Of a DNA stretch of 29,548 bases, positions 21,608 through 29,142 are shown one piece after another. The stretch covers positions 1 through 29,548 of the forward strand of contig CAZTVF010000066.1 of assembly GCA_964616985.1 (NCBI GenBank). Reading direction: 5' to 3'. Position 1 is the first letter of the stretch. The number at the start of each line of letters is the position of its first letter. This DNA is from CAZTVF01 sp964616985. Lineage in GTDB: Bacteria > Planctomycetota > Phycisphaerae > SM23-33. A model generated the notes under the pieces. The model saw only the letters and a list, made by a program, of their open reading frames with translations. It was not told the origin of the DNA and made no database searches. The position numbers and the translations under genes are program-made.

Positions 21608-22110
21608 AGTTCCCCTTCAAGCACCTGGCCGAGTTGACCGCTGACGGCGGCGATCTTCTCCTCGTCCATGTGAGGGTCGATCACGGAACACACCTTGCCG
21701 GTGCCGCGAAAATGCATCGTCCAGGAATCGCGGCCGTCGGGCAGCTTGTCCATCTTATCGTAGACAAGCATCTTTTTTCGCATCAGCACCAGGGCCAGGA
21801 CGAATCGGAAGTTGAGGCGGGCGGCCTCCTCGGCGCCTTCGAGGCGTTCGAAGAAACTGACGAGCAGCTCGTCGTCGACGAACAGGCGTTTCTTCTCCTG
21901 CTTGGCCGCCACCTTCGTCCGCCACAGTCCCAGGATGTCCGCGTTGGGCTGGTCCTGGCGGCCCTGCCAGCAGGCGGGGCAGAAATCCTCGCGCAGGAGC
22001 TCTTCCTGAACTTCCTTGACGGTGGCGACGAAATCATCGCCCGGCTGCAACTGCCGCTGACACGCCACGCACAGGCCCGCAGGCCTGGAGATATTGTATT
22101 CCTTTGCCAC
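21604..22110 (-). CDS. Zinc-ribbon-like cytoplasmic protein, first gene of the three-gene operon
   Basis: Not a characterised family. The 168 residues start with two CXXC pairs, C14-C17 (GLCVACQ) and C44-C47 (FCPACW), spaced as in a zinc ribbon. A basic helical part (WRTKVAAKQEKKRLFVDDEL) and a hydrophobic helix region (ARLNFRFVLALVLMRKKML) follow, and the end is acidic. No signal peptide. The start is GTG at 22110 with GAAGAG just upstream. Its stop overlaps the lipoprotein start by ATGA. The recurring neighbourhood of a zinc-ribbon protein with envelope proteins suggests an assembly or quality-control role, but that is speculation. Confidence 0.78.
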   Translation of the reverse strand: MAKEYNISRPAGLCVACQRQLQPGDDFVATVKEVQEELLREDFCPACWQGRQDQPNADILGLWRTKVAAKQEKKRLFVDDELLVSFFERLEGAEEAARLNFRFVLALVLMRKKMLVYDKMDKLPDGRDSWTMHFRGTGKVCSVIDPHMDEEKIAAVSGQLGQVLEGEL

Positions 22111-22184
22111 GTCTCTTCATTCCGTTGGTTGAGGGGGCGGCCGCCTTGGGAGGCTGCTGCCGGGGACGCACATTATTCCCGCAC

Positions 22185-22213
22185 AAAATACACCACCGGG
22201 GCGTGCTTCTCAA
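22185..22213 (-). promoter_or_regulatory. Promoter of the three-gene operon, overlapping the end of the upstream gene
   Basis: On the minus strand TTGAGA (22208-22213) is followed after 17 bases by TATTTT (22185-22190). TTGAGA matches five of six and TATTTT four of six consensus bases. The -35 box overlaps the last codon of the cyclodeaminase gene. The -10 box lies 74 bases before the GTG at 22110. Confidence 0.5.
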
Positions 22214-22836
22214 GGAAGATGCGGGCGGATGGCGGCCTCGATCTCGGCCTGCAGCTGCCGCGCATGGGCGAGGTCGGCGGTGGAGGCCTGGCGGATGTGA
22301 GCCGCCGCCTGCGGATCGGTGAGGGTGGGGGCGTTGGTCCGCACGTTGTAATCGCTCAAGGTGGCCACCGCCACCGCCAGGGCCGCCGCGGCGGCGAGGT
22401 CGCTGATCAGGTACGGGTTGCACTTGTCGGCGAGTTCCTTGAGGTCGGCCAGCAGCGCCAGGGCGAGTTTGGCCGACTCTCGCGGCACGTTGATCGCCGC
22501 GGCCAGGGCCAGTTGCACGGCCTGCTCCTTCTGCGGGCCGTCGGCCAGGCGCGTCGATTCCTGGTACAGCCCGTACGCGGCCATGTCGTCGGCCACCAGG
22601 TCCAGGAACATATCGTGCACGTGCTTGAGGCGCCCCGCGAGGTGTTCGTAGTACGCCTCGTGCTGGGCGAACTTCTTCTTGCCGCGGGTGAAGACGAGCG
22701 ACATCTCGGCCAGGCCCGCCGCCAGGCCGCCCACGACCCCGCCTACGCTGCCGCCGCCGGGGGTCGGTGTCTTGGCCGCCGTCGCGGCGATGAAGTCTCG
22801 AACGGAAAGTGAAAGCATGTCATTGGCTTCGGGCAC
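22210..22836 (-). CDS. Cyclodeaminase/cyclohydrolase family protein (FTCD_C type)
   Basis: Folate C1 enzyme of 208 residues, cytoplasmic. The family is the C-terminal domain of formiminotransferase-cyclodeaminase and the FchA-type methenyl-tetrahydrofolate cyclohydrolases. The glycine-rich family signature AKTPTPGGGSVGGVVGGL stands near the N-terminus. VADDMAAYGLY and CNPYLISDLAAAAALAVAV follow at the expected places, and the whole protein is alpha-helical. I chose the GTG at 22836 because AAAGGAG lies six bases upstream. A further 13 in-frame codons to an ATG at 22875 have no ribosome site. No glutamate formiminotransferase or other folate gene is adjacent, so which of the two reactions it performs cannot be told. 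Confidence 0.88.
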   Translation of the reverse strand: MPEANDMLSLSVRDFIAATAAKTPTPGGGSVGGVVGGLAAGLAEMSLVFTRGKKKFAQHEAYYEHLAGRLKHVHDMFLDLVADDMAAYGLYQESTRLADGPQKEQAVQLALAAAINVPRESAKLALALLADLKELADKCNPYLISDLAAAAALAVAVATLSDYNVRTNAPTLTDPQAAAHIRQASTADLAHARQLQAEIEAAIRPHLP

Positions 22837-22875
22837 GGTGATCTCCTTTGTTCTATCCGGGTGGCGGCGGTCCAT

Positions 22876-22901
22876 CGATCACGGGCCGCGGCCCGCGATC
22901 G
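22876..22901. repeat. 26-base near-perfect palindrome
   Basis: Twelve of thirteen pairs match around a central GCGC core (cgatcacgggccg with cggcccgcgatcg). It lies between the M16 peptidase stop and the cyclodeaminase start. It may act as a weak terminator or protein site; no T-tract follows on either strand. Confidence 0.45.
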
Positions 22902-22989
22902 TGGGTCAACAGATCAGAAGCGTCCTGCTAAAAAGCGAGCGATTGCCGCCGGTCTCGTTATGTCAGGATAAGGGCGCGCACACCGCTCG

Positions 22990-25725
22990 CTACTGCTTAC
23001 CTGTTGCGGCGTCTTTCTTCCCCGCTAACAGTTCGTCCTTCGGGGTGGTCACAAGCACATAGTATCCGCGGCCGAGGTACTTCCTCGCCACGCGCTGCAC
23101 GTCGGCGGGCGTGACCTTCTTGTACGCCGCCGGCAGCTTCTGAACGTAATCGTAGCCCATGCCGAACATTTCGCTGACGGCCACCGTCTGCGAGAGCGTC
23201 AGCATCGACTGGTTGTCGAGCTGCTCCGTGGTGATGATCGTGTTGACCGCGCGGTCGATCTCGGCCTGCGTGGGCGTATAGGCGGCGGCCCGGTCAAGAT
23301 CCTTCCGCATGATCGCCAGCACTTGCGGCGCGTTCTGGGGCTGGCAGCCGGCGTACGCGACGAAGCCGCCCGGCGCCGCCCCCGTCCAGACGAGCGCGTG
23401 CACCACGTACACCAGTTCCTTCCCGCGAAGCTCGTTGTGCAGCCACCCCGAGGGCAGGTCCCACCCGGAGATGATCGTGTCCAGCACGTTCATCGGCAGG
23501 CGGTCGGCCACGTCGGTGATCTTCATCGCCGGGGCGTACATCACGATGGCCGCGCCCTGCTTCTGCGTCTTGACGACCTCCAGCGCGTCCTTCGCCGGCG
23601 GCGAGGAGGCGGGCAGGTTCAGTTTCGCCTTTCCGGCCGGCAGGGCCCCAAAGAGCGACTGCAGGCGGGCAGCCGTGTTGGGCTCGTCAAAGTTGCCGTA
23701 GATCGCCAGCACGCTCGAGCCCGCCAGCACGTTGTGCTTGTGATACCGCGCGATCTGCTCGACGGTGGCCGAGCCGATGACGTCGGCCTTGCCGGCCGCC
23801 TGCAGGCGATAGGGTGAATCCTTGAAGTAACCCTTGCGGGCGAGGAGGAAGGCCTCGCCGATCAATTCCTCATCGAGCCGCTCGATCGCCTTGAGCAAGC
23901 CCGGCCGCGCGATCGCCAGTTCGCCCTCGGCATAGGTGGGCCGCTGCACGACGTCGGCGAAGATCTCCAGGGCGCGCGGGAAGCTGTCCTCCAGGACCGT
24001 CGCTTGCCACAGGAAACTGTTGGTCGCGCACGAGCCGCTGATGGCGCCGCCCGCCTGGTCGAAGAACGCGGAGATTTCCGTCGCCGATAGCTTGCCCGCG
24101 CCATTGGTGCTCAGCTTGGTCATCAGCGTGCCCATGCCGTTGGTCTTTTCCGTCTCCAGCAGCACGCCGCCCTCGGTCACCATCGTCATCGCCACCAGGC
24201 CCACGCTCCGCGTCGGCCGCAAGATCACCCGCAGTCCGTTCTCCAGCGTCACCATGCGGGCGGCGGGCTCGCCTCCCGCGGGCGTTGCTACGCCGCCGGC
24301 CGCGGACGACTTGGCCTCCGGCTGCATCCGCGTGATGGCCATCGCGTTGAAGTCGAAATACTTTTTCGCCGCCTGCTGCACCTGCTGGGGTGTGACGGCC
24401 CCGATGCGCCGCGTGTACAGCGCGGTGAATTCCGCGTCGCCGGTGGCCAGGTAGTCCGCCCCCAGCATGGCCGAGATGTCATCGACCGTCTGCTGTGAGT
24501 TCACGTGGTCGGCGATCTTCTGCCGCTTGGCCCGGGCGACCTCGGCGTCGCTGACGCCCTTGTCGGCGATGAGCTTGAGCTCGTCGAGGATGGCCTTCTC
24601 GGCCGCGTCGGCCTTTTCGGCCTCGGCGCTGAAGGTGATCTGGAAGTGGCCCTTGCCCCACGACGGCGTCCACGAAGCCGACGACACCTCCGTCAGGAGT
24701 TTCTGGCGGCGAAGGACGCTTTCCTCCAGCCGGCTGGAGGGGCCCTGCGTCAGGATGTAGCTCAGCGTGTCCAGCGCGTACAGGTCCTCGTGCACCATCG
24801 GGATCGTGATGAAGCTGATCGACTCGATGGCCTCGGCGACCTCGGGGTTCTCGAGCGTCGAGCGTTTTACTCCCGCCAGCGGGGCCACCTCCGGCAGCGT
24901 CAGGTCGGGCGAGCGCCCCGCCTGGAAGCCCGCGAACTGCTGGCAGATGTCGTTGAGCGTGGGTGCGACCTCCACGTCGCCGACGACCACGAAGACCATG
25001 TTCTGCGGGACGTACATCCGCGCGTGGTAGCTGCGGATGTCCTTCCAGGTGAGCTGCGAGAGAGGTTTGGCAAAGCCGATCACCGGCACGCCGGCGGGGT
25101 GGGGGCCGAAGACGTTCTGCTCGTGCGCATTGCCCAGCATGCGGCGGGGGGCGTCGCTGCCCAGTTCCAGCTCGCGCTGCACCACGCCGTGCTCGCGTTT
25201 GAAGTCCTGCGCGGTGAAGCTCGGCCGCGCCATCCAGTCGGCGATCAGCGCGATGCACTCGCGCGTCCGCTCGGATGAGGCGTTGATGAAGTAGTTCGTC
25301 AGATCGTTGCCGGTGTTGGCGTTGGACTGTCCGCCGATGGCGTTGACGCGGTTGTCCTCATCGCTGGGGGCCTGGGCACTGGAATTGTCATGCGCGGCGT
25401 CCTGGGCGACCAGGTGCTCCAGGAGGTGGCTCAGGCCGCAGCCCAGCAGGGGCTTTTCATAGATCGAGCCCGCCCGCACGACCGCGCGGACCGACACCAC
25501 CGGCGACGTGTGCACGGGCTTGATGATCACCGTGAGCTGGTTTGACAGCCTGGCCGTCGTCACGCCCGCGGGGCTGGTGAAGGTCTGGACGACGCCCAGC
25601 GGTTCTGCCGGCGCGGTGGACGCGGCGGGGGGCTCGTTCGATTGCGGCGCGGCGGCAGGGGGCGTGCAGCTGATGCCCAGGAAAAGTGCCCATGCAAACA
25701 CGGCCGGCCAAAGCCTGTAGATCAT
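22990..25725 (-). CDS. Double-domain M16 family metallopeptidase, exported
   Basis: Zinc peptidase of 911 residues in the pitrilysin/insulinase clan, probably a lipoprotein or periplasmic (hydrophobic leader ending LGISC at residue 20, a weak lipobox, then a Pro/Ala linker). The first half has the inverted zinc motif HLLEH (H100, E103, H104) and a downstream glutamate in VVQRELELG (E185 or E187). It is followed by the R/Y-containing M16 region (PQNMVFVVVGDV). The second half begins near residue 490 (MVTLENGLRVILRPTR) and repeats the M16 fold, but the HxxEH position reads MGTLMTKLST, so it is non-catalytic. This active-plus-inactive pairing is normal for fused M16 proteins. AGGGAG supports the start. 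A receiver-domain gene ends 42 bases upstream and is probably co-transcribed. Confidence 0.92.
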   Translation of the reverse strand: MIYRLWPAVFAWALFLGISCTPPAAAPQSNEPPAASTAPAEPLGVVQTFTSPAGVTTARLSNQLTVIIKPVHTSPVVSVRAVVRAGSIYEKPLLGCGLSHLLEHLVAQDAAHDNSSAQAPSDEDNRVNAIGGQSNANTGNDLTNYFINASSERTRECIALIADWMARPSFTAQDFKREHGVVQRELELGSDAPRRMLGNAHEQNVFGPHPAGVPVIGFAKPLSQLTWKDIRSYHARMYVPQNMVFVVVGDVEVAPTLNDICQQFAGFQAGRSPDLTLPEVAPLAGVKRSTLENPEVAEAIESISFITIPMVHEDLYALDTLSYILTQGPSSRLEESVLRRQKLLTEVSSASWTPSWGKGHFQITFSAEAEKADAAEKAILDELKLIADKGVSDAEVARAKRQKIADHVNSQQTVDDISAMLGADYLATGDAEFTALYTRRIGAVTPQQVQQAAKKYFDFNAMAITRMQPEAKSSAAGGVATPAGGEPAARMVTLENGLRVILRPTRSVGLVAMTMVTEGGVLLETEKTNGMGTLMTKLSTNGAGKLSATEISAFFDQAGGAISGSCATNSFLWQATVLEDSFPRALEIFADVVQRPTYAEGELAIARPGLLKAIERLDEELIGEAFLLARKGYFKDSPYRLQAAGKADVIGSATVEQIARYHKHNVLAGSSVLAIYGNFDEPNTAARLQSLFGALPAGKAKLNLPASSPPAKDALEVVKTQKQGAAIVMYAPAMKITDVADRLPMNVLDTIISGWDLPSGWLHNELRGKELVYVVHALVWTGAAPGGFVAYAGCQPQNAPQVLAIMRKDLDRAAAYTPTQAEIDRAVNTIITTEQLDNQSMLTLSQTVAVSEMFGMGYDYVQKLPAAYKKVTPADVQRVARKYLGRGYYVLVTTPKDELLAGKKDAATGKQ

Positions 25726-25767
25726 CGATTCGCTCCCTGTGGGACGGCGTCTGGCCCGTCGGTGGTC

Positions 25768-26250
25768 TCAGGACGGCGCCTGCCCGGGACGGGTCTCGAC
25801 GTCGTTGAGATAAGCCAGTGTACGCTCCAACTCGTTCTTGAGGTGCCGCACCCGCAGCAGGCTGCGGACGCGGGTCAGAAGCTCCAGGCGGTTGACGGGC
25901 TTTGAAATGAAGTCGTCGGTGCCGGACTCCACGCCCCGCTCGATGTCGCCCAGCTCGTTCAACGCCGTCACCATGATGATCGGGATATCGCGGGTGGCCG
26001 GGTCGCTCTTGAGGCGGCGGCAGACCTCGAAGCCGCTCATCCGCGGCATCATGATGTCCAGCAGGATCAGGTCGGGGGGGTTCTGGCGGACCTTCTCCAT
26101 CGCGTCCACGCCGTCCACGGCCGTGCGAAGCTGGCAGCCCAGCGTGTCGAGGTACGCGGCCAGCAGCTCCAGGTTCTGCGCGTTGTCATCCACGAGCAGC
26201 ACGGTGCTGTCTGCCAGGTTCGGTTCGCCTTCGGTCGTCGTCTCGGCCAT
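25768..26250 (-). CDS. Stand-alone response regulator receiver protein
   Basis: A 160-residue CheY-like signalling protein with no output domain, cytoplasmic. All phosphorylation residues are present: acidic pair D21-D22 (LLVDDN), phospho-acceptor D65 (LLLDIMMP), T95 (MVTAL) and K117 (SKPVN). After the receiver (about 15-135) a C-terminal helix (RVRSLLRVRHLKNELERTL) extends it, as in PleD-type or histidine-kinase-linked receivers, and may form a coiled coil with a partner. The ATG at 26250 has AGGAG seven bases upstream; an in-frame ATG 42 bases earlier lacks a site. No sensor kinase is in the window. It lies 42 bases upstream of the M16 peptidase in the same direction. Confidence 0.93.
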   Translation of the reverse strand: MAETTTEGEPNLADSTVLLVDDNAQNLELLAAYLDTLGCQLRTAVDGVDAMEKVRQNPPDLILLDIMMPRMSGFEVCRRLKSDPATRDIPIIMVTALNELGDIERGVESGTDDFISKPVNRLELLTRVRSLLRVRHLKNELERTLAYLNDVETRPGQAPS

Positions 26251-26369
26251 CGCGGTTCTCCTGATCCATCGGGACGCTTGGGGTATCGTCATAAGTTATC
26301 GATCCGACGCGACGATAGCAAGGCGGGAAAGCCGGTCTCGACTATACTTTGTATAGGAAGGACCGGCGC

Positions 26370-26903
26370 ATGAGACTCTACCTATTCCTTCTGACGCTGG
26401 CGGCGGTGACGGCGGCCTTGGCGGTGCTGATGGGGTCGCCACTGTTCAATGCACCCCCGCCGCCCGATGCGGTCCTGCTGTCGCTGCGGGCGGGGCTGGA
26501 GCGGCAGGTGGGGCGGGAGATCGTCCCCCAGCGCAAACGCCTTGCCGAGCAGTTCGCCATGGTCGAGGGCAAGCGCCGCCAGGCCGCCAACGAGACGCTT
26601 CAAGCGGTGCTGGCCCAGGAGCTGCAGGAGATCGTCCGGGGTGTGGTCGAGTGCGACCGCCGCCAGGCGTACGCCCGCGACATGATCGAGCGCATCGACT
26701 CCGCCCGCCGCCGCCTCGAGCGCGCTACCGGCGGCCCCTTGCCCCCCGGCCTGGCCGAGGAGATCGCCGCGATCCAGCGCGACCTGCAGGCGCAGCGATT
26801 CACCATCTCCGAGCTCGAGATCGACCTGATGCTCCAGCAGCTCGAGCAGGCCCTCCCGGCTGACCCATCGCCCGCCCGCCCCCGCGGCCTCGCCTTGTCC
26901 TGA
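26370..26903 (+). CDS. Membrane-anchored coiled-coil protein of unknown function
   Basis: Not recognised. The 177 residues start with one hydrophobic helix (about 3-25, LYLFLLTLAAVTAALAVL), which is a signal anchor or signal peptide. The rest is almost all helical and highly charged (RQVGREIVPQRKRLAEQF, RIDSARRRLERATG, EIAAIQRDLQAQRF, EIDLMLQQLEQAL) with heptad-like spacing, so it probably forms a coiled coil in the periplasm. The ATG at 26370 follows AGGAAGGA. Just upstream stand TATACT (26343-26348) and the inverted repeat ctatac-ttt-gtatag (26342-26356), which may be the -10 box and an overlapping operator. The divergent receiver gene begins 119 bases away. Confidence 0.72.
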   Translation: MRLYLFLLTLAAVTAALAVLMGSPLFNAPPPPDAVLLSLRAGLERQVGREIVPQRKRLAEQFAMVEGKRRQAANETLQAVLAQELQEIVRGVVECDRRQAYARDMIERIDSARRRLERATGGPLPPGLAEEIAAIQRDLQAQRFTISELEIDLMLQQLEQALPADPSPARPRGLALS

Positions 26904-26938
26904 CGCCTGTCTGATGTCAGCGATGGGCGGCGCCTGGA

Positions 26939-27079
26939 CCACAGAGGCACAGAGAAACACAGAGGCGGGAAAAGCAGAAGCCATCATGCCCACTTGCCTC
27001 AGCGGCGATAGGCCGGCGGTGCGCCTTCGATGACTCGCAAGACATGAAGGGCCGCGCTATTCTTTGTCTTCTCTGTGCC
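26939..27079. repeat. Inverted-repeat-framed segment (cacagag family)
   Basis: The run ccacagaggcacagagaaacacagagg at 26939-26965 contains ggcacagagaa (26946-26956), whose perfect 11-base reverse complement is at 27069-27079. The cacagag words are repeated within the left arm. No gene is supported in the 26904-27282 space. Confidence 0.6.
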
Positions 27080-27106
27080 ACAAACGCGGAACGTCCTTCC
27101 CGGCCT

Positions 27107-27130
27107 CTTCAATCCGCAATCCGCAATTGG
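27107..27130. repeat. Copy of the AATCCGCAATCCGCAAT repeat
   Basis: cttcaatccgcaatccgcaattgg here matches the arms of the segment at 3332-3669, more than 23 kb away. It lies about 150 bases upstream of lysA. Confidence 0.7.
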
Positions 27131-27217
27131 CTTGCGCCCTCCGTGGCATCCTAAGGAAATCGCCGAAGGATGCCACACCGTCTCGACATAGCCGGAAGAG
27201 CCCCCCCCGAACCCGCC

Positions 27218-27246
27218 TTGCTCGTTTCGCGTCCAAACGCTATGCT
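27218..27246 (+). promoter_or_regulatory. Probable lysA promoter
   Basis: TTGCTC (27218-27223), 17 bases, TATGCT (27241-27246). The expected start of transcription gives a leader of about 30 bases carrying the AAGGAAA ribosome site. The boxes match three and four of six consensus bases. Confidence 0.45.
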
Positions 27247-27282
27247 ACCGGGCTGTCCGAGAGACATTACCAAGGAAAAGTT

Positions 27283-28566
27283 ATGGATCATTTTGAATAT
27301 AAGAACAGCAAGTTGTTCTGCGAGCAGGTGGCGGTGGAAGAGATTGCGGCCCAGGCGGGCACGCCCGTCTACATCTACTCGGTGGCGACGCTGAAGCATC
27401 ATTACGAGGCGATCGCGGAGGCCTTCTCGCCGCTGTCGCCGATGATCTGCTACTCGATCAAGTCGCTGGCGAACGTGAACATCCTCAAGCTGCTGGCGTC
27501 CCTGGGCAGCGGGTTCGACGTGACCAGCGGCGGCGAACTGGCCCGCGCGCTGGCGGCCGGCGGGGATCCCGCCCGGGTCGTCTACGCGGGCGTGGGCAAG
27601 ACCGATCGCGAGATCACCGAGGCCATCGCCGCGGGCATCGGCATCTTCAACGTCGAATCGGAGGCCGAGTTCGAGAACCTCGCCCGCCTCGCCCGCCTGG
27701 CGAACAAGAAGGTGCACGCGGCCCTGCGAGTGAACCCCGACGTCTTCGACCCCAAGACGCACACCTACACCGTCACGGGCAAGAAGGAGACGAAGTTCGG
27801 CGTGGACATCGAGCGGGCGGTGCGGTTCTTCCAGGCGTATGGCCGCGACGAATCCGTGCGGCTCGACGGCATCCATCTTCACATCGGCTCGCCGATCTAC
27901 TCGCCTGCGCCCTACGTGGCGGCGATCACCAAGACGCTGGAGCTGATGGGGCGGCTGAAGGAACTGGGCTTCGAGGTGAAGATCCTCGACATCGGCGGCG
28001 GTTTCGCGGCCAACTATGAAGAGGGCAAGAGCCCCGTGGCCGCGGAGTACGCGAGGGAGATCGTACCGCTGCTGGCCGGGCGCGGGCTGCAGGTGATCCT
28101 GGAGCCCGGGCGGCAGATCTCGTGCAACTCCGGCCTGCTGCTGACGCGAGTGCAGTACGTCAAGAAGGGCGGCGACCGCAACTTCGTGATCGTCGACGGG
28201 GCCATGACCGACCTGATCCGCCCGGCGCTGTACGAGGCGAAGCATTTCGTCTACCCGGCGCAGCTGGCGGCCGGGGCCCCCGCGCCGCACCGGCAGATCG
28301 AGCAGCCCGTCAACGGCGGCGTCAAGGTGGACATCGTCGGCGGCGTCTGCGAGAGCTCGGACTTCCTGGCCAAGGATCGCGTGCTGCCGCCCATGGCCCG
28401 CGGCGACCTGCTGGCCGTGTTCTCGGCCGGAGCCTACGGGTTCGTCATGTCCAGCCAGTACAACTCGCGCCCGCGCGCGGCTGAGGTGCTGGTGGAAGGC
28501 AGCCGGTGGCGCGTGATCCGCCGCCGGGAGAATTACCAGGACCTCTTCGCCGCTGAGATGGTCTAG
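27283..28566 (+). CDS. lysA: Diaminopimelate decarboxylase
   Basis: PLP enzyme that converts meso-diaminopimelate to L-lysine, the last step of lysine synthesis, in the cytoplasm. The 427 residues are of normal length. Family features: the PLP lysine K60 (CYSIKSLANVN, a variant of the usual YAxKAN), H200 (LHIGSPI), the glycine loop GGG 238-240 (LDIGGGF), EPGRQI (274-279), the CESSD motif with the dimer-interface cysteine C356, and Y385 in AGAYGFVMSSQYNSRPR. I chose the ATG at 27283 because AAGGAAA lies just upstream; the frame is open for 73 more codons with no family similarity, running through repeats. No lysine-operon partners (dapF, dapA) are adjacent. A copy of the 18711 repeat follows the stop. 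Confidence 0.96.
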   Translation: MDHFEYKNSKLFCEQVAVEEIAAQAGTPVYIYSVATLKHHYEAIAEAFSPLSPMICYSIKSLANVNILKLLASLGSGFDVTSGGELARALAAGGDPARVVYAGVGKTDREITEAIAAGIGIFNVESEAEFENLARLARLANKKVHAALRVNPDVFDPKTHTYTVTGKKETKFGVDIERAVRFFQAYGRDESVRLDGIHLHIGSPIYSPAPYVAAITKTLELMGRLKELGFEVKILDIGGGFAANYEEGKSPVAAEYAREIVPLLAGRGLQVILEPGRQISCNSGLLLTRVQYVKKGGDRNFVIVDGAMTDLIRPALYEAKHFVYPAQLAAGAPAPHRQIEQPVNGGVKVDIVGGVCESSDFLAKDRVLPPMARGDLLAVFSAGAYGFVMSSQYNSRPRAAEVLVEGSRWRVIRRRENYQDLFAAEMV

Positions 28567-28572
28567 GAATCT

Positions 28573-28640
28573 CACAATTGGAGCATGTGAGTCCGTTTGG
28601 GGGCGGCTTGCCGTTCGGCGCTGTCAGACTGGGGTGATGC
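28573..28640. repeat. Second copy of the 3'-flanking repeat seen at 18711
   Basis: Begins seven bases after the lysA stop, as the first copy begins five bases after the cytochrome stop. Both contain cgtttgg-g-ggcggcttgccgttcggcgctgtcaga, with several differences at the 5' side. The inverted partner arm present at 18790-18811 is absent here. Confidence 0.75.
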
Positions 28641-28720
28641 GCTGGGGCACAATTTTGCACCGGATTGATTTTGGAACGCCAGGCATAGGATTACTTGGGG
28701 GACGAAATGGGAGGTTTGAA

Positions 28721-29065
28721 ATGAGACGGGCATGGATATTGGGGGTTGCGGTAGGGGCCTTGTCCTTTGCCGTGATCGAGGCGCAAGCGGCCGTCAGCGG
28801 GACGATCGTCAAGCAAGGCGACGTAGTCGGCGGCCTGATCGAGGGGATGGGCGGAGACATGCCGGAGGGCGTTTTCAATTTCCAGTATGAGGAAGACCTG
28901 GACGCCAACGTGATCACGGGCCTGCGCGGAGCGCTGGCGCCGGTGACCACCAAGATCGTGCCGCCGGCACCGCCGGTCGATACGAATGTTCCGGTTCAGC
29001 CCAACGTTCCAGTTGATGCGACCGCGACGACTCCTGCGGTGGGCAGGACTCCGGGCCTGCGGTAA
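28721..29065 (+). CDS. Small secreted protein of unknown function
   Basis: Not recognised. The 114 residues begin with a clear signal peptide (RRAWILGVAVGALSFAVIEAQA, probable cleavage after AQA). The mature part starts AVSGTIVKQGDVVGGLIEG, followed by an acidic stretch and a proline/valine-rich end (PPAPPVDTNVPVQPNVPVD) that is probably disordered. No cysteine remains after the signal. I chose the ATG at 28721 because GGGAGG lies six bases upstream; in-frame codons further up have no ribosome site. It stands alone, convergent with rho. It could be a surface or matrix protein, but no evidence decides this. Confidence 0.75.
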   Translation: MRRAWILGVAVGALSFAVIEAQAAVSGTIVKQGDVVGGLIEGMGGDMPEGVFNFQYEEDLDANVITGLRGALAPVTTKIVPPAPPVDTNVPVQPNVPVDATATTPAVGRTPGLR

Positions 29066-29083
29066 GTTCGGACCGGGGGATCC

Positions 29084-29122
29084 AAAAAAGAAACGGGCCA
29101 GTCCAAAGCGGACCGGCCCGTT
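29084..29122 (-). terminator. Rho-independent terminator of the rho gene
   Basis: On the minus strand a 12-bp stem (right arm 29110-29121, left arm 29093-29104, one G-T pair) is followed by TTCTTTTTT. It begins 20 bases after the rho stop. On the plus strand no T-tract follows, so it is not a good terminator for the convergent small gene. Confidence 0.87.
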
Positions 29123-29142
29123 GTCATAGCTTGCGGGAGCGA

